The notes under the pieces were generated by a model, which worked only from the letters and a program-made list of their open reading frames with translations, searched no databases and had not been told where the DNA came from. The position numbers and the translations under genes were made by a program. 23,412 bases of DNA, taken from DATBDE01 sp036270095 (GTDB lineage Bacteria > Actinomycetota > Thermoleophilia > Solirubrobacterales > Solirubrobacteraceae). Positions within the stretch are counted from its first letter, which is position 1; every line of letters starts with the position of its first letter. Shown here one piece after another: positions 15,043 to 21,717 of the stretch. The DNA is taken from NCBI GenBank assembly GCA_036270095.1, contig DATBDE010000103.1:1-23412 (forward strand), read 5' to 3'.

Positions 15043-15381
15043 ATGAAGTACATCGCCCTGATCTACACCAGCGGCAACGGGGGCAACGACCTCTCCGAGG
15101 ACGAGCAGAAGGCCGTCTTCGGTGAGTACATGGCGCTCTCGGACGACCCCAAGACGCTCGGCGGGGACCAGCTCGCGGGGGCCGACACCGCCACCACCGT
15201 CCGGGTCGACGGTGGCGAGACGCTCACGACCGACGGCCCCTTCGTCGAGACCAAGGAGGAGCTCGGCGGCTACTACGTCATCGACGCCGGCGACCTCGAC
15301 GAGGCCGTCGCCTTCGCGGCGCGGATCCCGGCGGCCCGCTTCGGCGGCGCCATCGAGGTGCGCCCGGTGGTGGAGATGTAG
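15043..15381 (+). CDS. YCII/DGPF-domain protein
   Basis: 112 aa, ATG with a strong GGAGGA ribosome-binding site. The N-terminus MKYIALIYTSG and the central TTDGPFVETKEELGGYYVID are diagnostic: the DGPF motif names the family of small ferredoxin-like-fold proteins that accompany ECF42 sigma factors. Cytoplasmic, function unknown. The DGPF protein is the usual target gene of, and neighbour to, the sigma factor. The sigma coding frame resumes within 5 bp of this stop, giving tight coupling. Confidence 0.92.
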   Translation: MKYIALIYTSGNGGNDLSEDEQKAVFGEYMALSDDPKTLGGDQLAGADTATTVRVDGGETLTTDGPFVETKEELGGYYVIDAGDLDEAVAFAARIPAARFGGAIEVRPVVEM

Positions 15382-15385
15382 CGCC

Positions 15386-16558
15386 CTGATCGACCGGGTC
15401 TTCCACGACGAGTGGGGACGCGTCCTGGCGACGCTGATCGGCTTCCTCGGCGACTTCGACCTCGCCGAGGAGGCCGCCCAGGACGCGTTCGCGACCGCCG
15501 CGGAGCGCTGGCCGCGCGAGGGCGTCCCCGACAATCCGGGCGCCTGGCTCGTGACCGCCGCCCGCAACCGGGCGATCGACCGGATCCGGCGCGACCGGAC
15601 GCTGGCGGCCAAGACGCGGCTCCTCGAGGTCGCGGAGGCCGCCGAGGACGACGTGGAGGAGCCCACCTTCAAGGACGAGCGTCTCGAGCTCGTCTTCACC
15701 TGCTGCCACCCCGCCCTGGCCACGGAGGCGCAGGTCGCGCTCACCCTGCGCACGCTCGGCGGCCTGACCACCGAGGAGATCGCGCGTGCGTTCCTCGTGC
15801 CCACCGAGACCATGGCCAAGCGCCTGGTGCGGGCCAAGAAGAAGATCAAGACCGCCGGCATCCCGTTCCGCGTCCCCGACGACCACGTCCTGCCCGAGCG
15901 CCTGAGCGCCGTGCTGGCGGTCGTCTACCTCATCTTCAACGAGGGCTACGGCGGCCGCGGCGAGCTCGCGCCCGAGGCGATCCGGCTCGGACGGGCGCTG
16001 GCCGAGCTCATGCCCGACGAGCCCGAGGTGCACGCGCTGCTGGCGCTCATGCTCCTGCACGAGGCCCGCCGGGCGGCGCGCTATCGCGACGGCGAGCTCG
16101 TGCTCCTCCCCGACCAGGATCGGGCGCTATGGGACGCCGAGCAGATCGCCGCCGGACGCACTGCCCTCGACCGCGCGCTGGCCCTGCGCGGCCGCGGGCC
16201 CTACGTGCTGCAGGCGGCGATCGCCTCGCTGCACGCCGACGAGCCGCGCGACTGGCCGCAGATCGCGGCGTTGTACGCCGAGCTCGGGCGCCTGACCGGC
16301 TCGCCCGTCGTGGCGCTGAACCGGGCGGTCGCCGTGGCCCAGGCCGACGGCCCCGCGGCCGGACTGGCGCTGCTGGACGAGCTCGCGCCCGAGCTCGACG
16401 GCTACCGCTACCTCCACTCCGCCCGCGCCGATCTGCTCCGCCGGCTCGGGGAGGACCCCGACGCACGCGCTGCCTACGAGCGCGCGCTCGCCCTGACCAC
16501 GACCGAGCCGGAGCGCCGCTTCCTCGAGCGCAGGCTCGCCGACCTGAGAGGAAGCTGA
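15386..16558 (+). CDS. ECF42-like RNA polymerase sigma factor with TPR-like C-terminal extension
   Basis: About 390 aa from CTG 15386. Sigma region 2 (~4-70) reads DRVFHDEWGRVLATLIGF, then NPGAWLVTAARNRAIDRIRR. Region 4 (~105-160) includes TLGGLTTEEIARAFLVPTET and AKRLVRAKKKI. A ~210-aa helical extension follows, with VYLIFNEGYGG and a TPR-like tail, typical of the ECF42 group, where the extension replaces an anti-sigma factor in controlling activity. No ATG, GTG or TTG is available near the N-terminus. CTG 15386 lies 10 nt after a GGTGGAG ribosome-binding site inside the YCII gene. Other options are a +1 frameshift from the YCII stop or a sequencing error. Likely controls its own operon, including the dehalogenase and lipoprotein downstream. 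Confidence 0.88.
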   Translation: MIDRVFHDEWGRVLATLIGFLGDFDLAEEAAQDAFATAAERWPREGVPDNPGAWLVTAARNRAIDRIRRDRTLAAKTRLLEVAEAAEDDVEEPTFKDERLELVFTCCHPALATEAQVALTLRTLGGLTTEEIARAFLVPTETMAKRLVRAKKKIKTAGIPFRVPDDHVLPERLSAVLAVVYLIFNEGYGGRGELAPEAIRLGRALAELMPDEPEVHALLALMLLHEARRAARYRDGELVLLPDQDRALWDAEQIAAGRTALDRALALRGRGPYVLQAAIASLHADEPRDWPQIAALYAELGRLTGSPVVALNRAVAVAQADGPAAGLALLDELAPELDGYRYLHSARADLLRRLGEDPDARAAYERALALTTTEPERRFLERRLADLRGS

Positions 16559-16559
16559 C

Positions 16560-17402
16560 ATGTACGCGGACGTCCTGGGCTCGCGCATGTACTACGTCGA
16601 CGAGGGCGAGGGCAAGCCAGTCCTGTTCCTGCATGGCAACCCGACCTCGTCCTACCTGTGGCGCAACGTCATTCCGCACGTGACCGGCGTGGGCCGTTGC
16701 ATCGCGCCCGACCTCATCGGCATGGGCCGCTCGGACAAGCCCGACCTCGAGTACCGCTTCGTCGACCACGCGCGCTACCTCGACGCGTTCATCGGGGCGC
16801 TCGAGCTCGAGGACGTCGCGCTGGTGGTGCACGACTGGGGCTCGGGCCTGGGCTTCCACTACGCCCACCGCAACGAGGGCAACGTGCGCGGGCTCGCGTT
16901 CATGGAGGCGATCCTCGCGCCGGTTCCGAGCTGGGAGGCGTTCCCCGACGGCGCGCGCGAGATGTTCCAGGCCTTCCGCACGCCCGAGGTCGGCTGGGAC
17001 CTCATCTGCAAGCAGAACGTGTTCGTCGAGCAGGCCATCCCCGGCTCGATCGTGCGCAAGCTGACCGATGAGGAGATGGACGCCTACCGGGCGCCGTTCC
17101 CGGACGAGGCGAGCCGCAAGCCGATCTGGCGTTGGCCGAACGAGATCCCGGTCGCGGGCGAGCCCGCCGACGTGGCCGAGATCGTGGCCGCCTACAACGC
17201 CTGGCTGCAGGAGACCGAGCTGCCCAAGCTGCTACTGCACGCCGAGCCGGGCGCGCTCATCCCGGCGCCGATGGTGGCGTCGGCCCGCTCTGCGCTGCCC
17301 AACCTCGAGACCGTCGACCTGGGCGCCGGGATCCACTTCGTCCAGGAGGACAACCCCGACACCATCGGTCGCGAAGTTGCGCGCTGGGCCGCCAACCTGT
17401 AA
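16560..17402 (+). CDS. dhaA: Haloalkane dehalogenase (HLD-II type)
   Basis: 280 aa; ATG lies 1 bp after the sigma stop and its ribosome-binding site GAGAGGAAG is inside the sigma gene. Catalytic set of HLD-II enzymes: nucleophile D92 in VVHDWGSGLGF, halide-stabilising W93 and N27 (in FLHGNPTSSYLW), acid E116 in AFMEAILAP, base H259 in GAGIHFVQED. The enzyme hydrolyses carbon-halogen bonds to an alcohol and halide in the cytoplasm. Length is slightly below the 290-310 aa of studied enzymes because the N-terminus is short. The alternative, a related alpha/beta hydrolase, is unlikely given E116 and the paired Asn/Trp. Cotranscribed with an ECF42-like sigma factor. Confidence 0.9.
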   Translation: MYADVLGSRMYYVDEGEGKPVLFLHGNPTSSYLWRNVIPHVTGVGRCIAPDLIGMGRSDKPDLEYRFVDHARYLDAFIGALELEDVALVVHDWGSGLGFHYAHRNEGNVRGLAFMEAILAPVPSWEAFPDGAREMFQAFRTPEVGWDLICKQNVFVEQAIPGSIVRKLTDEEMDAYRAPFPDEASRKPIWRWPNEIPVAGEPADVAEIVAAYNAWLQETELPKLLLHAEPGALIPAPMVASARSALPNLETVDLGAGIHFVQEDNPDTIGREVARWAANL

Positions 17403-17413
17403 TCACTCGGGCC

Positions 17414-18610
17414 ATGCGCAACGGACTGCGCGGCCTCCCGCTCCTCGCCATGCTCGTGCTGGCGGGCGGATGCGGCTCGGGCGGCAACGGCAGCGGGACC
17501 ACGACCAGCACCACGGCGGCCGACACCCCGACCGTGGCCAGCGGCGACGCGCGCCCCCAGCAGGTCGTCGACGCCGTGCACACCGTTCAGGCCCGGTACG
17601 GCTCCAAGGCGATCCTCTACGGAGCCTGGGTGGGCGACAAGCCGCTCGCGGTCGGTGCGGTGGGGAATGCGCTGCCGGGCGTCCGGGCGGCGCCCGACCA
17701 GCACGTCCGCATCGGCGTCGGGGCCGAGTGGTTCCTGGGCACGCTGCTGCTGCGCATGGCCGACCAAGGGAAGGTGCGTGTCGACGACCCGGTCGTCAAG
17801 TGGTATCCGCATCTGCCCAACGCGAGCAAGGTGACGCTGCAGATGCTGGCCAACAACACGTCGGGCTACAACGACTTCGTGAACACGCCGGCGTTCAGCG
17901 ACGCGTTTGCCCGCGACCCCTTCCGGTCGTGGAAGCCGAGCACGCTGATCGCCATCGCCATGTCCAAGCCGCCGCTGTTCGCGCCGGGTACGTCGTGGGC
18001 GTTCTCGGACACGAACGCGACCATCCTCGGCCAGATCCTGCAGCGCGTTGGGGGCAAGCCGCTGGGCGTGCTCTACCAGGAGAACCTGTTCTCCAGGCTC
18101 GGCATGAGTCAGACCCGGGCCAACGCGAACTCGATCATGCCGACGCCGGCGCTGCACGGGTACGAGACCTCGCGCGGGCCCTATGAGGACTCGACCAACT
18201 GGGACGTCGATTGGGTGCCGGGGGCGTCCAACGTGACCTCGACGATCGGCGATCTGGGTCGGTGGGTGCGCACGTACGGCTCGGTGCTCACGCCCGGCTC
18301 GCGCGAGCTCCAGGTCGCGCCGATCACCGCCGGCAAGGGGCCGCTGCCCCGCGGCACCTGGTACGGCTACGGGCTGTCGGTCACGAACGGCTGGGTCGCG
18401 TCCAACCCGCAGCTCATGGGCTACAACGGCATCATCGCCTACCTCCCGTCCCAGAAGCTGACCTTCGTGACCTTCACGACGCTCGGCCCGAAGACGCCGG
18501 CGGTCGTCGCCGCCGCCACCGCGGTCTTCCAGGGGGTCGCCCACGCCCTGACGCCGCAGAACATCCCGGCCTTCAGCGTGCTGCCGCGCGGCCAGAGCGG
18601 CAACCAGTAG
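17414..18610 (+). CDS. Beta-lactamase/PBP-fold lipoprotein lacking catalytic residues (pseudoenzyme)
   Basis: 398 aa from ATG 17414, 11 bp after the dehalogenase stop. Lipoprotein signal: LPLLAMLVLAGGC with lipobox Cys20, then a Gly/Ser/Thr-rich tether. The body follows class C beta-lactamase-related serine hydrolases: HVRIG...FLGTLLLRMADQGKVRVDDPV, LANNTSGYNDF, FAPGTSWAFSDTNATILG, LMGYNGIIAYLP. At the SxxK position the sequence is V102-G-A-E105, so both the nucleophile Ser and the Lys are gone. The YxN motif is F197-S-D199, and the HxG/KTG motif is Y337-N-G339. All three motifs are changed while the fold-defining residues around them stay, arguing for a non-catalytic binding or sensory role outside the membrane. 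Not truncated or frameshifted. Confidence 0.85.
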   Translation: MRNGLRGLPLLAMLVLAGGCGSGGNGSGTTTSTTAADTPTVASGDARPQQVVDAVHTVQARYGSKAILYGAWVGDKPLAVGAVGNALPGVRAAPDQHVRIGVGAEWFLGTLLLRMADQGKVRVDDPVVKWYPHLPNASKVTLQMLANNTSGYNDFVNTPAFSDAFARDPFRSWKPSTLIAIAMSKPPLFAPGTSWAFSDTNATILGQILQRVGGKPLGVLYQENLFSRLGMSQTRANANSIMPTPALHGYETSRGPYEDSTNWDVDWVPGASNVTSTIGDLGRWVRTYGSVLTPGSRELQVAPITAGKGPLPRGTWYGYGLSVTNGWVASNPQLMGYNGIIAYLPSQKLTFVTFTTLGPKTPAVVAAATAVFQGVAHALTPQNIPAFSVLPRGQSGNQ

Positions 18611-18661
18611 CGCCTCGTTGCGGGCCACGAGCCAGGGGTCGAGGCGCGCGGAGGGCGCCTC
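18610..18661 (+). promoter_or_regulatory. Alternative hairpins (three-arm switch) before CFA-like methyltransferase
   Basis: GCGCCTCG (18610-18617) can pair perfectly with CGAGGCGC (18640-18647). The same central arm can instead pair with GCGCCTC (18655-18661; 7 bp, 7-nt loop). The two structures exclude each other. The first arm begins in the stop codon of the lipoprotein gene, so a terminating ribosome would cover it and favour the second hairpin. This layout resembles an attenuator, but there is no T-tract and no test has been made. Confidence 0.4.
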
Positions 18662-18704
18662 ATCGGCCGCGGGAGCCCAACCGTCGCTACATTGCCGGAC
18701 CGCC

Positions 18705-19604
18705 ATGGCCGACCAGAAGGACCTCGAGTTCACCTACTCGCTGATCGACCGCATCTTTCGCCTGAGCCTGGGGGAGATGGCCGACTTCAGCGGCGCCAAG
18801 TACGACGGCGACTTCTCGCTGACCCTGGAGGAGGCGCAGCGGCGCAAGCACGACTACATCGCGGAGCAGATCGGAATCGAGCCCGGGCGCCGCGTGCTCG
18901 ACCTGGGCTGTGGGTGGGGACCGCTGCTCAACTACGTGCGCTCGCGGGGGGCGACGGGCCTCGGCGTGACGCTGTCCTCGGCCCAGGCCGAGGCCTGCCG
19001 GCGCAATGGCCTCGACGTCCACGTCCAGGACGCGCGGACGGTGGGCTCGGACAGCTTCGGGGCCTTCGACGCAGTCGCCAGCCTGGGCGCCTTCGAGCAC
19101 TTCTGCTCGGTCGAGAACTACGAGGCCGGGCGCCAGGACCAGGTCTACCGCGACCTCTTCTCGCACTGGGCCACGGTGCTGCCGCCGGGCGGCCGGCTGT
19201 ACCTGCAGACCATGGTCTTCGGGCGCAACATGATCCCGATCGAGGAGGTGTCGATCGATGCCCCGCGCGACTCCGACGGCTGGATCATGGCCCTGATGGG
19301 GCGCCAGTTCCCGGGGTCGTGGCTGCCCTTCGGGTCCGAGCAGGTGATCGCCAACGCGGAGCCCGACTTCCGGCTCGTCTCGCACGTGAGCGGGCGGCTG
19401 GACTACATCGAGACGATCAAGCAGTGGCGCAAGCGGTTCGGCGAGGGGTCGTTCCAGAAGAGGCTGCTCAAGGCGCGGCTGGTGCCGAAGTGGCTGACCA
19501 GCCGCGACTTCCGGCTGGCCTTCACGTCGGGCGTGAGCGCGAACAGCATCTGCTTCGAGCGGGAGCTGCTCGACCACTTCCGGCTCGTCTTCGAGAAGGC
19601 CTAG
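18705..19604 (+). CDS. Cyclopropane-fatty-acid-synthase-like SAM methyltransferase
   Basis: 299 aa from ATG 18705. Opening FTYSLIDRIFRLSLGEMADF matches the CFA/mycolic acid methyltransferase family. SAM motif I is RRVLDLGCGWGPLLNYV (62-78). The SLGAFEHFCSVENY segment (~127-139) corresponds to the S-GMFEH- signature, with conserved E131 and H132. The C-terminal DYIETIKQWRKRF region is family-typical. These enzymes transfer a methylene or methyl group to unsaturated acyl chains of phospholipids or to mycolate-like lipids at the inner membrane face; it is shorter than E. coli CFA synthase and lacks the N-terminal extension. A TACATT -10-like box lies 11 nt before the ATG. It follows the lipoprotein gene after a 94-bp leader with alternative hairpins, so read-through from the operon is possible. 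Confidence 0.88.
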   Translation: MADQKDLEFTYSLIDRIFRLSLGEMADFSGAKYDGDFSLTLEEAQRRKHDYIAEQIGIEPGRRVLDLGCGWGPLLNYVRSRGATGLGVTLSSAQAEACRRNGLDVHVQDARTVGSDSFGAFDAVASLGAFEHFCSVENYEAGRQDQVYRDLFSHWATVLPPGGRLYLQTMVFGRNMIPIEEVSIDAPRDSDGWIMALMGRQFPGSWLPFGSEQVIANAEPDFRLVSHVSGRLDYIETIKQWRKRFGEGSFQKRLLKARLVPKWLTSRDFRLAFTSGVSANSICFERELLDHFRLVFEKA

Positions 19605-19617
19605 GCCCTACCTCGCG

Positions 19618-19623
19618 GATAAT
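19618..19623 (+). promoter_or_regulatory. -10 box for SnoaL-like gene
   Basis: GATAAT, a 5/6 match to TATAAT, is striking in this GC-rich context. It lies about 60 nt before the ribosome-binding site and ATG at 19690. No recognisable -35 is found at 16-18 nt spacing. Confidence 0.35.
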
Positions 19624-19689
19624 CGACAGCACCGCGCTGCGGTGGCACGGTGGGCTCCTGTTCAGCGATAGACGAAGGGAGACCCGCAC

Positions 19690-20049
19690 ATGACCACCGT
19701 CAACACCGTCGTCGACGACTACATCGCCGCATGGAACGAGCGCGACGAGGAGCGCCGCCTGGAGCTCGTCCAGCGCGCGTTCGCGACCGACGGCACCTAC
19801 CTCGATCCCGCCCGGTCGGGCGCGGGGACCGAGGGCATCGCGGCGATGATCGCCGAGGCGCAGGGCCACTTCCCCGACCACCACATCGAGCTCGTCGCCG
19901 AGCCCGACGCGCACCACGACCGCGTGCGCTTCACGTGGCAGCTGTTCCCGGAAGGCGCCGGCCCGATCATGACCGGCTACGACTACGCGACGGTCGCGGA
20001 GGACGGGCGGCTGCGCGACGTCACCGGGTTCGCGGAGCCGGTGGGCTAG
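19690..20049 (+). CDS. SnoaL-like / NTF2-fold protein
   Basis: 119 aa, ATG with GAAGGGAGA 7 nt upstream. The pattern VVDDYIAAWNERDEERRLEL, then FATDGTYLDPARSG, then a late strand pair (DRVRFTWQLFPEGAGP, GYDYATVAEDGRLRDV) is that of SnoaL-like cone-fold proteins. Members include polyketide cyclases, isomerases and stand-alone binding proteins. Active-site residues cannot be assigned. Cytoplasmic. It ends just before a 59-bp palindrome that also ends the convergent gene. The upstream neighbour is a CFA-like methyltransferase, but this gene has its own promoter candidate. Confidence 0.85.
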   Translation: MTTVNTVVDDYIAAWNERDEERRLELVQRAFATDGTYLDPARSGAGTEGIAAMIAEAQGHFPDHHIELVAEPDAHHDRVRFTWQLFPEGAGPIMTGYDYATVAEDGRLRDVTGFAEPVG

Positions 20050-20059
20050 CGACCCACCA

Positions 20060-20118
20060 GGGGTCAAGTCTTTCTTTGCCACACCGGAGTCCGGTGCGTG
20101 CGCGAAAGACTTGACCCC
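20060..20118. repeat. Two-stem REP-like palindrome / bidirectional terminator
   Basis: A perfect 15-bp inverted repeat, GGGGTCAAGTCTTTC (20060-20074) and GAAAGACTTGACCCC (20104-20118), encloses a second perfect hairpin CACCGGA-G-TCCGGTG (20082-20096). It fills almost all of the gap between two convergent genes, starting 10 bp after one stop and ending 7 bp before the other. The outer GGGGTCAAGTC arm resembles ends seen in REP/RAYT-type mobile palindromes. Function as a bidirectional terminator is likely from placement; a mobile (REP/MITE-like) origin is inference. Confidence 0.7.
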
Positions 20119-20125
20119 CCGGTTG

Positions 20126-21133
20126 TCAGCGGCTGTGGGCGAACACGATGTGGCCCTCGGCGTGGGCGGTCGCCGGGCCGTCCGCGACGTGCCGGACGCG
20201 GCACGTGCGCGGGCAGCGGACGGCGATCGTCTGCGCCCCGCCCTCGGTGGCGGCGAGGAGGTCGCCGCGGCGAGCGCCGGCGCGCAGGAGGTCCCCGACG
20301 GTCACCCCGAGGAAGGCGTCGTCGCCGGGGTGGGGCTCGGCCTGGCCGCCCCGGTCGGCGAGCAGGGCCAGCGCACTCGCCGGGCCGTGCTCTGGGACGA
20401 AGCCGACGCTCTCGACGCCGATGTCGCCGCCTTTGGGCAGACCGGACGCGACGAGGGTGTGGGCGCGGCCCTTGCGGTCGAAGACGATGAGGTCGCCGCC
20501 GTCCTCGTCGGCGGTGACGAAGCGGCCGCCGAAGCGGCCGAAGCTGCGCGGCGCCACGGCCATCCCGCCCTCGACGTGGGTGGACGGCGTCTGGGCGAGC
20601 ACCTTTGCGCGGCCCCTGCAGTCGAGCGCGATCAGGCGGGTGTCGCTGCCCGCCGTGGCGGCGACGAGCAGGCGGTAGCCGTAGTCGCCGACGGTGTCGA
20701 AACCGAGGCCGGTCAGGAACAGGCCGGGCATCAGGGAGGCGAACGGCTGGGCCTTGCCGGCCGCCGTGATGCGGATGACCGTGGGGTTGTCGCCTGGCTC
20801 GATCGCGAAGGCGTCGTCCCGGGCGAACGTGCAACGGGCGCTGCGCACGCGCCGGTGGTTGGACAGGGCGATGTACGGCTCGCCGGCGCTGCTCGCGTAG
20901 CCGCCGGGGCCGCGGGCGAACGGGCTGAGCGTCGTGCCCTGCAGCAGCGACAGCGTCCCGGCCGCGGCGACGACCATCCGCCCGTCGCTGCGCGGCGTGG
21001 TGACGTCGAGCGCTCCGGACTGAGGGATGGCGACGGTCCAGGTCGCGAGCGCATGCGCGACCGGGGCCGCGGTCGCGACGGACAGCGCCGCGGCGGCGAG
21101 GGCTGCGAGGGCGGGCTGCCGGCGCCCGGGCAC
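20126..21133 (-). CDS. Secreted protein, probably beta-propeller, unknown function
   Basis: 335 aa from GTG 21133. Signal peptide QPALAALAAAALSVATAAP with cleavage near AHA-LA (~27-29). The mature protein has repeated strand-turn units such as GRMVVAAAGTLSLLQGTTL, PTVIRITAAGKAQPFASL, TRLIALDCRGRAKVLAQT and GDLIVFDRKGRAHTLVASGL, suggesting a propeller like that of NHL/SMP-30-type proteins. Two Cys pairs are seen (C in SARCTF and ALDCRG; VRCPRTCRVRH). No catalytic signature recognised. It is exported and probably extracytoplasmic. A TATAGC -10 box ends 9 nt before the GTG and no Shine-Dalgarno is present, suggesting a leaderless transcript. Convergent with the SnoaL-like gene and divergent from the STAS gene. 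Confidence 0.75.
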   Translation of the reverse strand: MPGRRQPALAALAAAALSVATAAPVAHALATWTVAIPQSGALDVTTPRSDGRMVVAAAGTLSLLQGTTLSPFARGPGGYASSAGEPYIALSNHRRVRSARCTFARDDAFAIEPGDNPTVIRITAAGKAQPFASLMPGLFLTGLGFDTVGDYGYRLLVAATAGSDTRLIALDCRGRAKVLAQTPSTHVEGGMAVAPRSFGRFGGRFVTADEDGGDLIVFDRKGRAHTLVASGLPKGGDIGVESVGFVPEHGPASALALLADRGGQAEPHPGDDAFLGVTVGDLLRAGARRGDLLAATEGGAQTIAVRCPRTCRVRHVADGPATAHAEGHIVFAHSR

Positions 21134-21142
21134 GTGCCGAAC

Positions 21143-21148
21143 GCTATA
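21143..21148 (-). promoter_or_regulatory. -10 box for the secreted protein gene
   Basis: TATAGC on the reverse strand ends 9 nt before the GTG at 21133, with no ribosome-binding site between. The expected transcription start would fall at or within a few bases of the start codon. Confidence 0.35.
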
Positions 21149-21164
21149 GGTGCGCGGTTCAGGG

Positions 21165-21193
21165 TTGACGCGGGGTTCGCCGCACGGTCAGAT
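21165..21193 (+). promoter_or_regulatory. Sigma-70-type promoter for the STAS gene
   Basis: TTGACG (21165-21170), 17-nt spacer, TCAGAT (21188-21193), the same -35 hexamer and spacer as the promoter at 1502. It ends 12 nt before the ATG at 21206, so the leader would be only about 5 nt and lacks a Shine-Dalgarno. Confidence 0.5.
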
Positions 21194-21205
21194 TGACGCT
21201 TCGCC

Positions 21206-21568
21206 ATGTCCTACCTCCCGCCGACCTTCGAGCTCTCCGTCGAGGAGGTGGACGAGCAGACCGCGGTCGTCAGCGTCCGCGGCGAGATCCACCTCGCCAC
21301 GGCGCCGGAGTTCTCCGAGCGGCTCAACGACGTCATCGCCGAGGGGAGGACGGCGGTCGTCGTCGACCTCACCGAAGTCGGGTTCATCGACTCGACGGGG
21401 CTCAGCGTGCTGCTCAACGCGCTGCGTCGCATCACGCGCGCGGGCGGGTCGTTGAGCTTGGTGTGCACGAACCCGACCGTGCTGCGGCTGTTCGAGGTCA
21501 CGAAGATGGACACGACGTTCACCATCGTGGATTCGCGCGACGAGGCGCTGGCACGAGCGCGGGGATGA
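21206..21568 (+). CDS. STAS-domain anti-sigma factor antagonist
   Basis: 120 aa, single STAS domain. The N-terminal FELSVEEVDEQTAVVSVRGE strand pair, the LATAPEFSERLNDVI helix and the phosphorylation loop VGFIDSTGLSVLL with S63 are all present. In SpoIIAA/RsbV-type partner switching this Ser is phosphorylated by an anti-sigma kinase; the unphosphorylated form frees a sigma factor. No kinase, phosphatase or sigma-B-type gene is next to it, so its partner must be encoded elsewhere. It has its own TTGACG-type promoter. The ATG is consistent with family length. It ends 39 bp before the convergent tRNA-Leu. Confidence 0.92.
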   Translation: MSYLPPTFELSVEEVDEQTAVVSVRGEIHLATAPEFSERLNDVIAEGRTAVVVDLTEVGFIDSTGLSVLLNALRRITRAGGSLSLVCTNPTVLRLFEVTKMDTTFTIVDSRDEALARARG

Positions 21569-21607
21569 AGGCAGGGCCGTCCCCGGCGACGACCCCACCT
21601 GGAGCAA

Positions 21608-21690
21608 TGCGGCTGAGAGGACTCGAACCTCCACGGGCGTTTGCCCACCGCCACCTGAAGACGGCGCGTCTGCCATTCCGCCACAGCCGC
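21608..21690 (-). tRNA. tRNA-Leu (anticodon CAG)
   Basis: Reverse strand. Acceptor GCGGCTG pairs with CAGCCGC. The anticodon stem CCGTC/GGCGG holds loop TTCAGGT, giving CAG at 34-36. There is a long class II variable arm (GTGGGC AAAC GCCC), and the T-arm is GGAGG-TTCGAGT-CCTCT. Discriminator base A at 21608; CCA is not encoded. The long variable arm and A73 confirm leucine identity. Confidence 0.95.
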
Positions 21691-21701
21691 CGGGAACAGC
21701 A

Positions 21702-21707
21702 AAGATA
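21702..21707 (-). promoter_or_regulatory. -10 box for tRNA-Leu
   Basis: TATCTT on the reverse strand, 11 nt upstream of the tRNA 5' end. No clear -35. The distance leaves a very short 5' leader. Confidence 0.35.
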
Positions 21708-21717
21708 GCGCCGCGAA

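Noticed and set aside
12801..15053. Very long reverse-strand open frame (about 750 codons) antisense to the secreted-protein gene
   Set aside because: Arg/Ala/Gly/Val/His-rich shadow with no domain pattern; the forward gene has a signal peptide, repeats and a linker and ends in a proper operon layout.
15122..15385. ATG 15122 as the true start of the sigma factor
   Set aside because: The sequence from 15122 to 15385 in that frame is a Ser/Arg/Thr-rich shadow of the YCII gene, with no sigma homology until after its stop.
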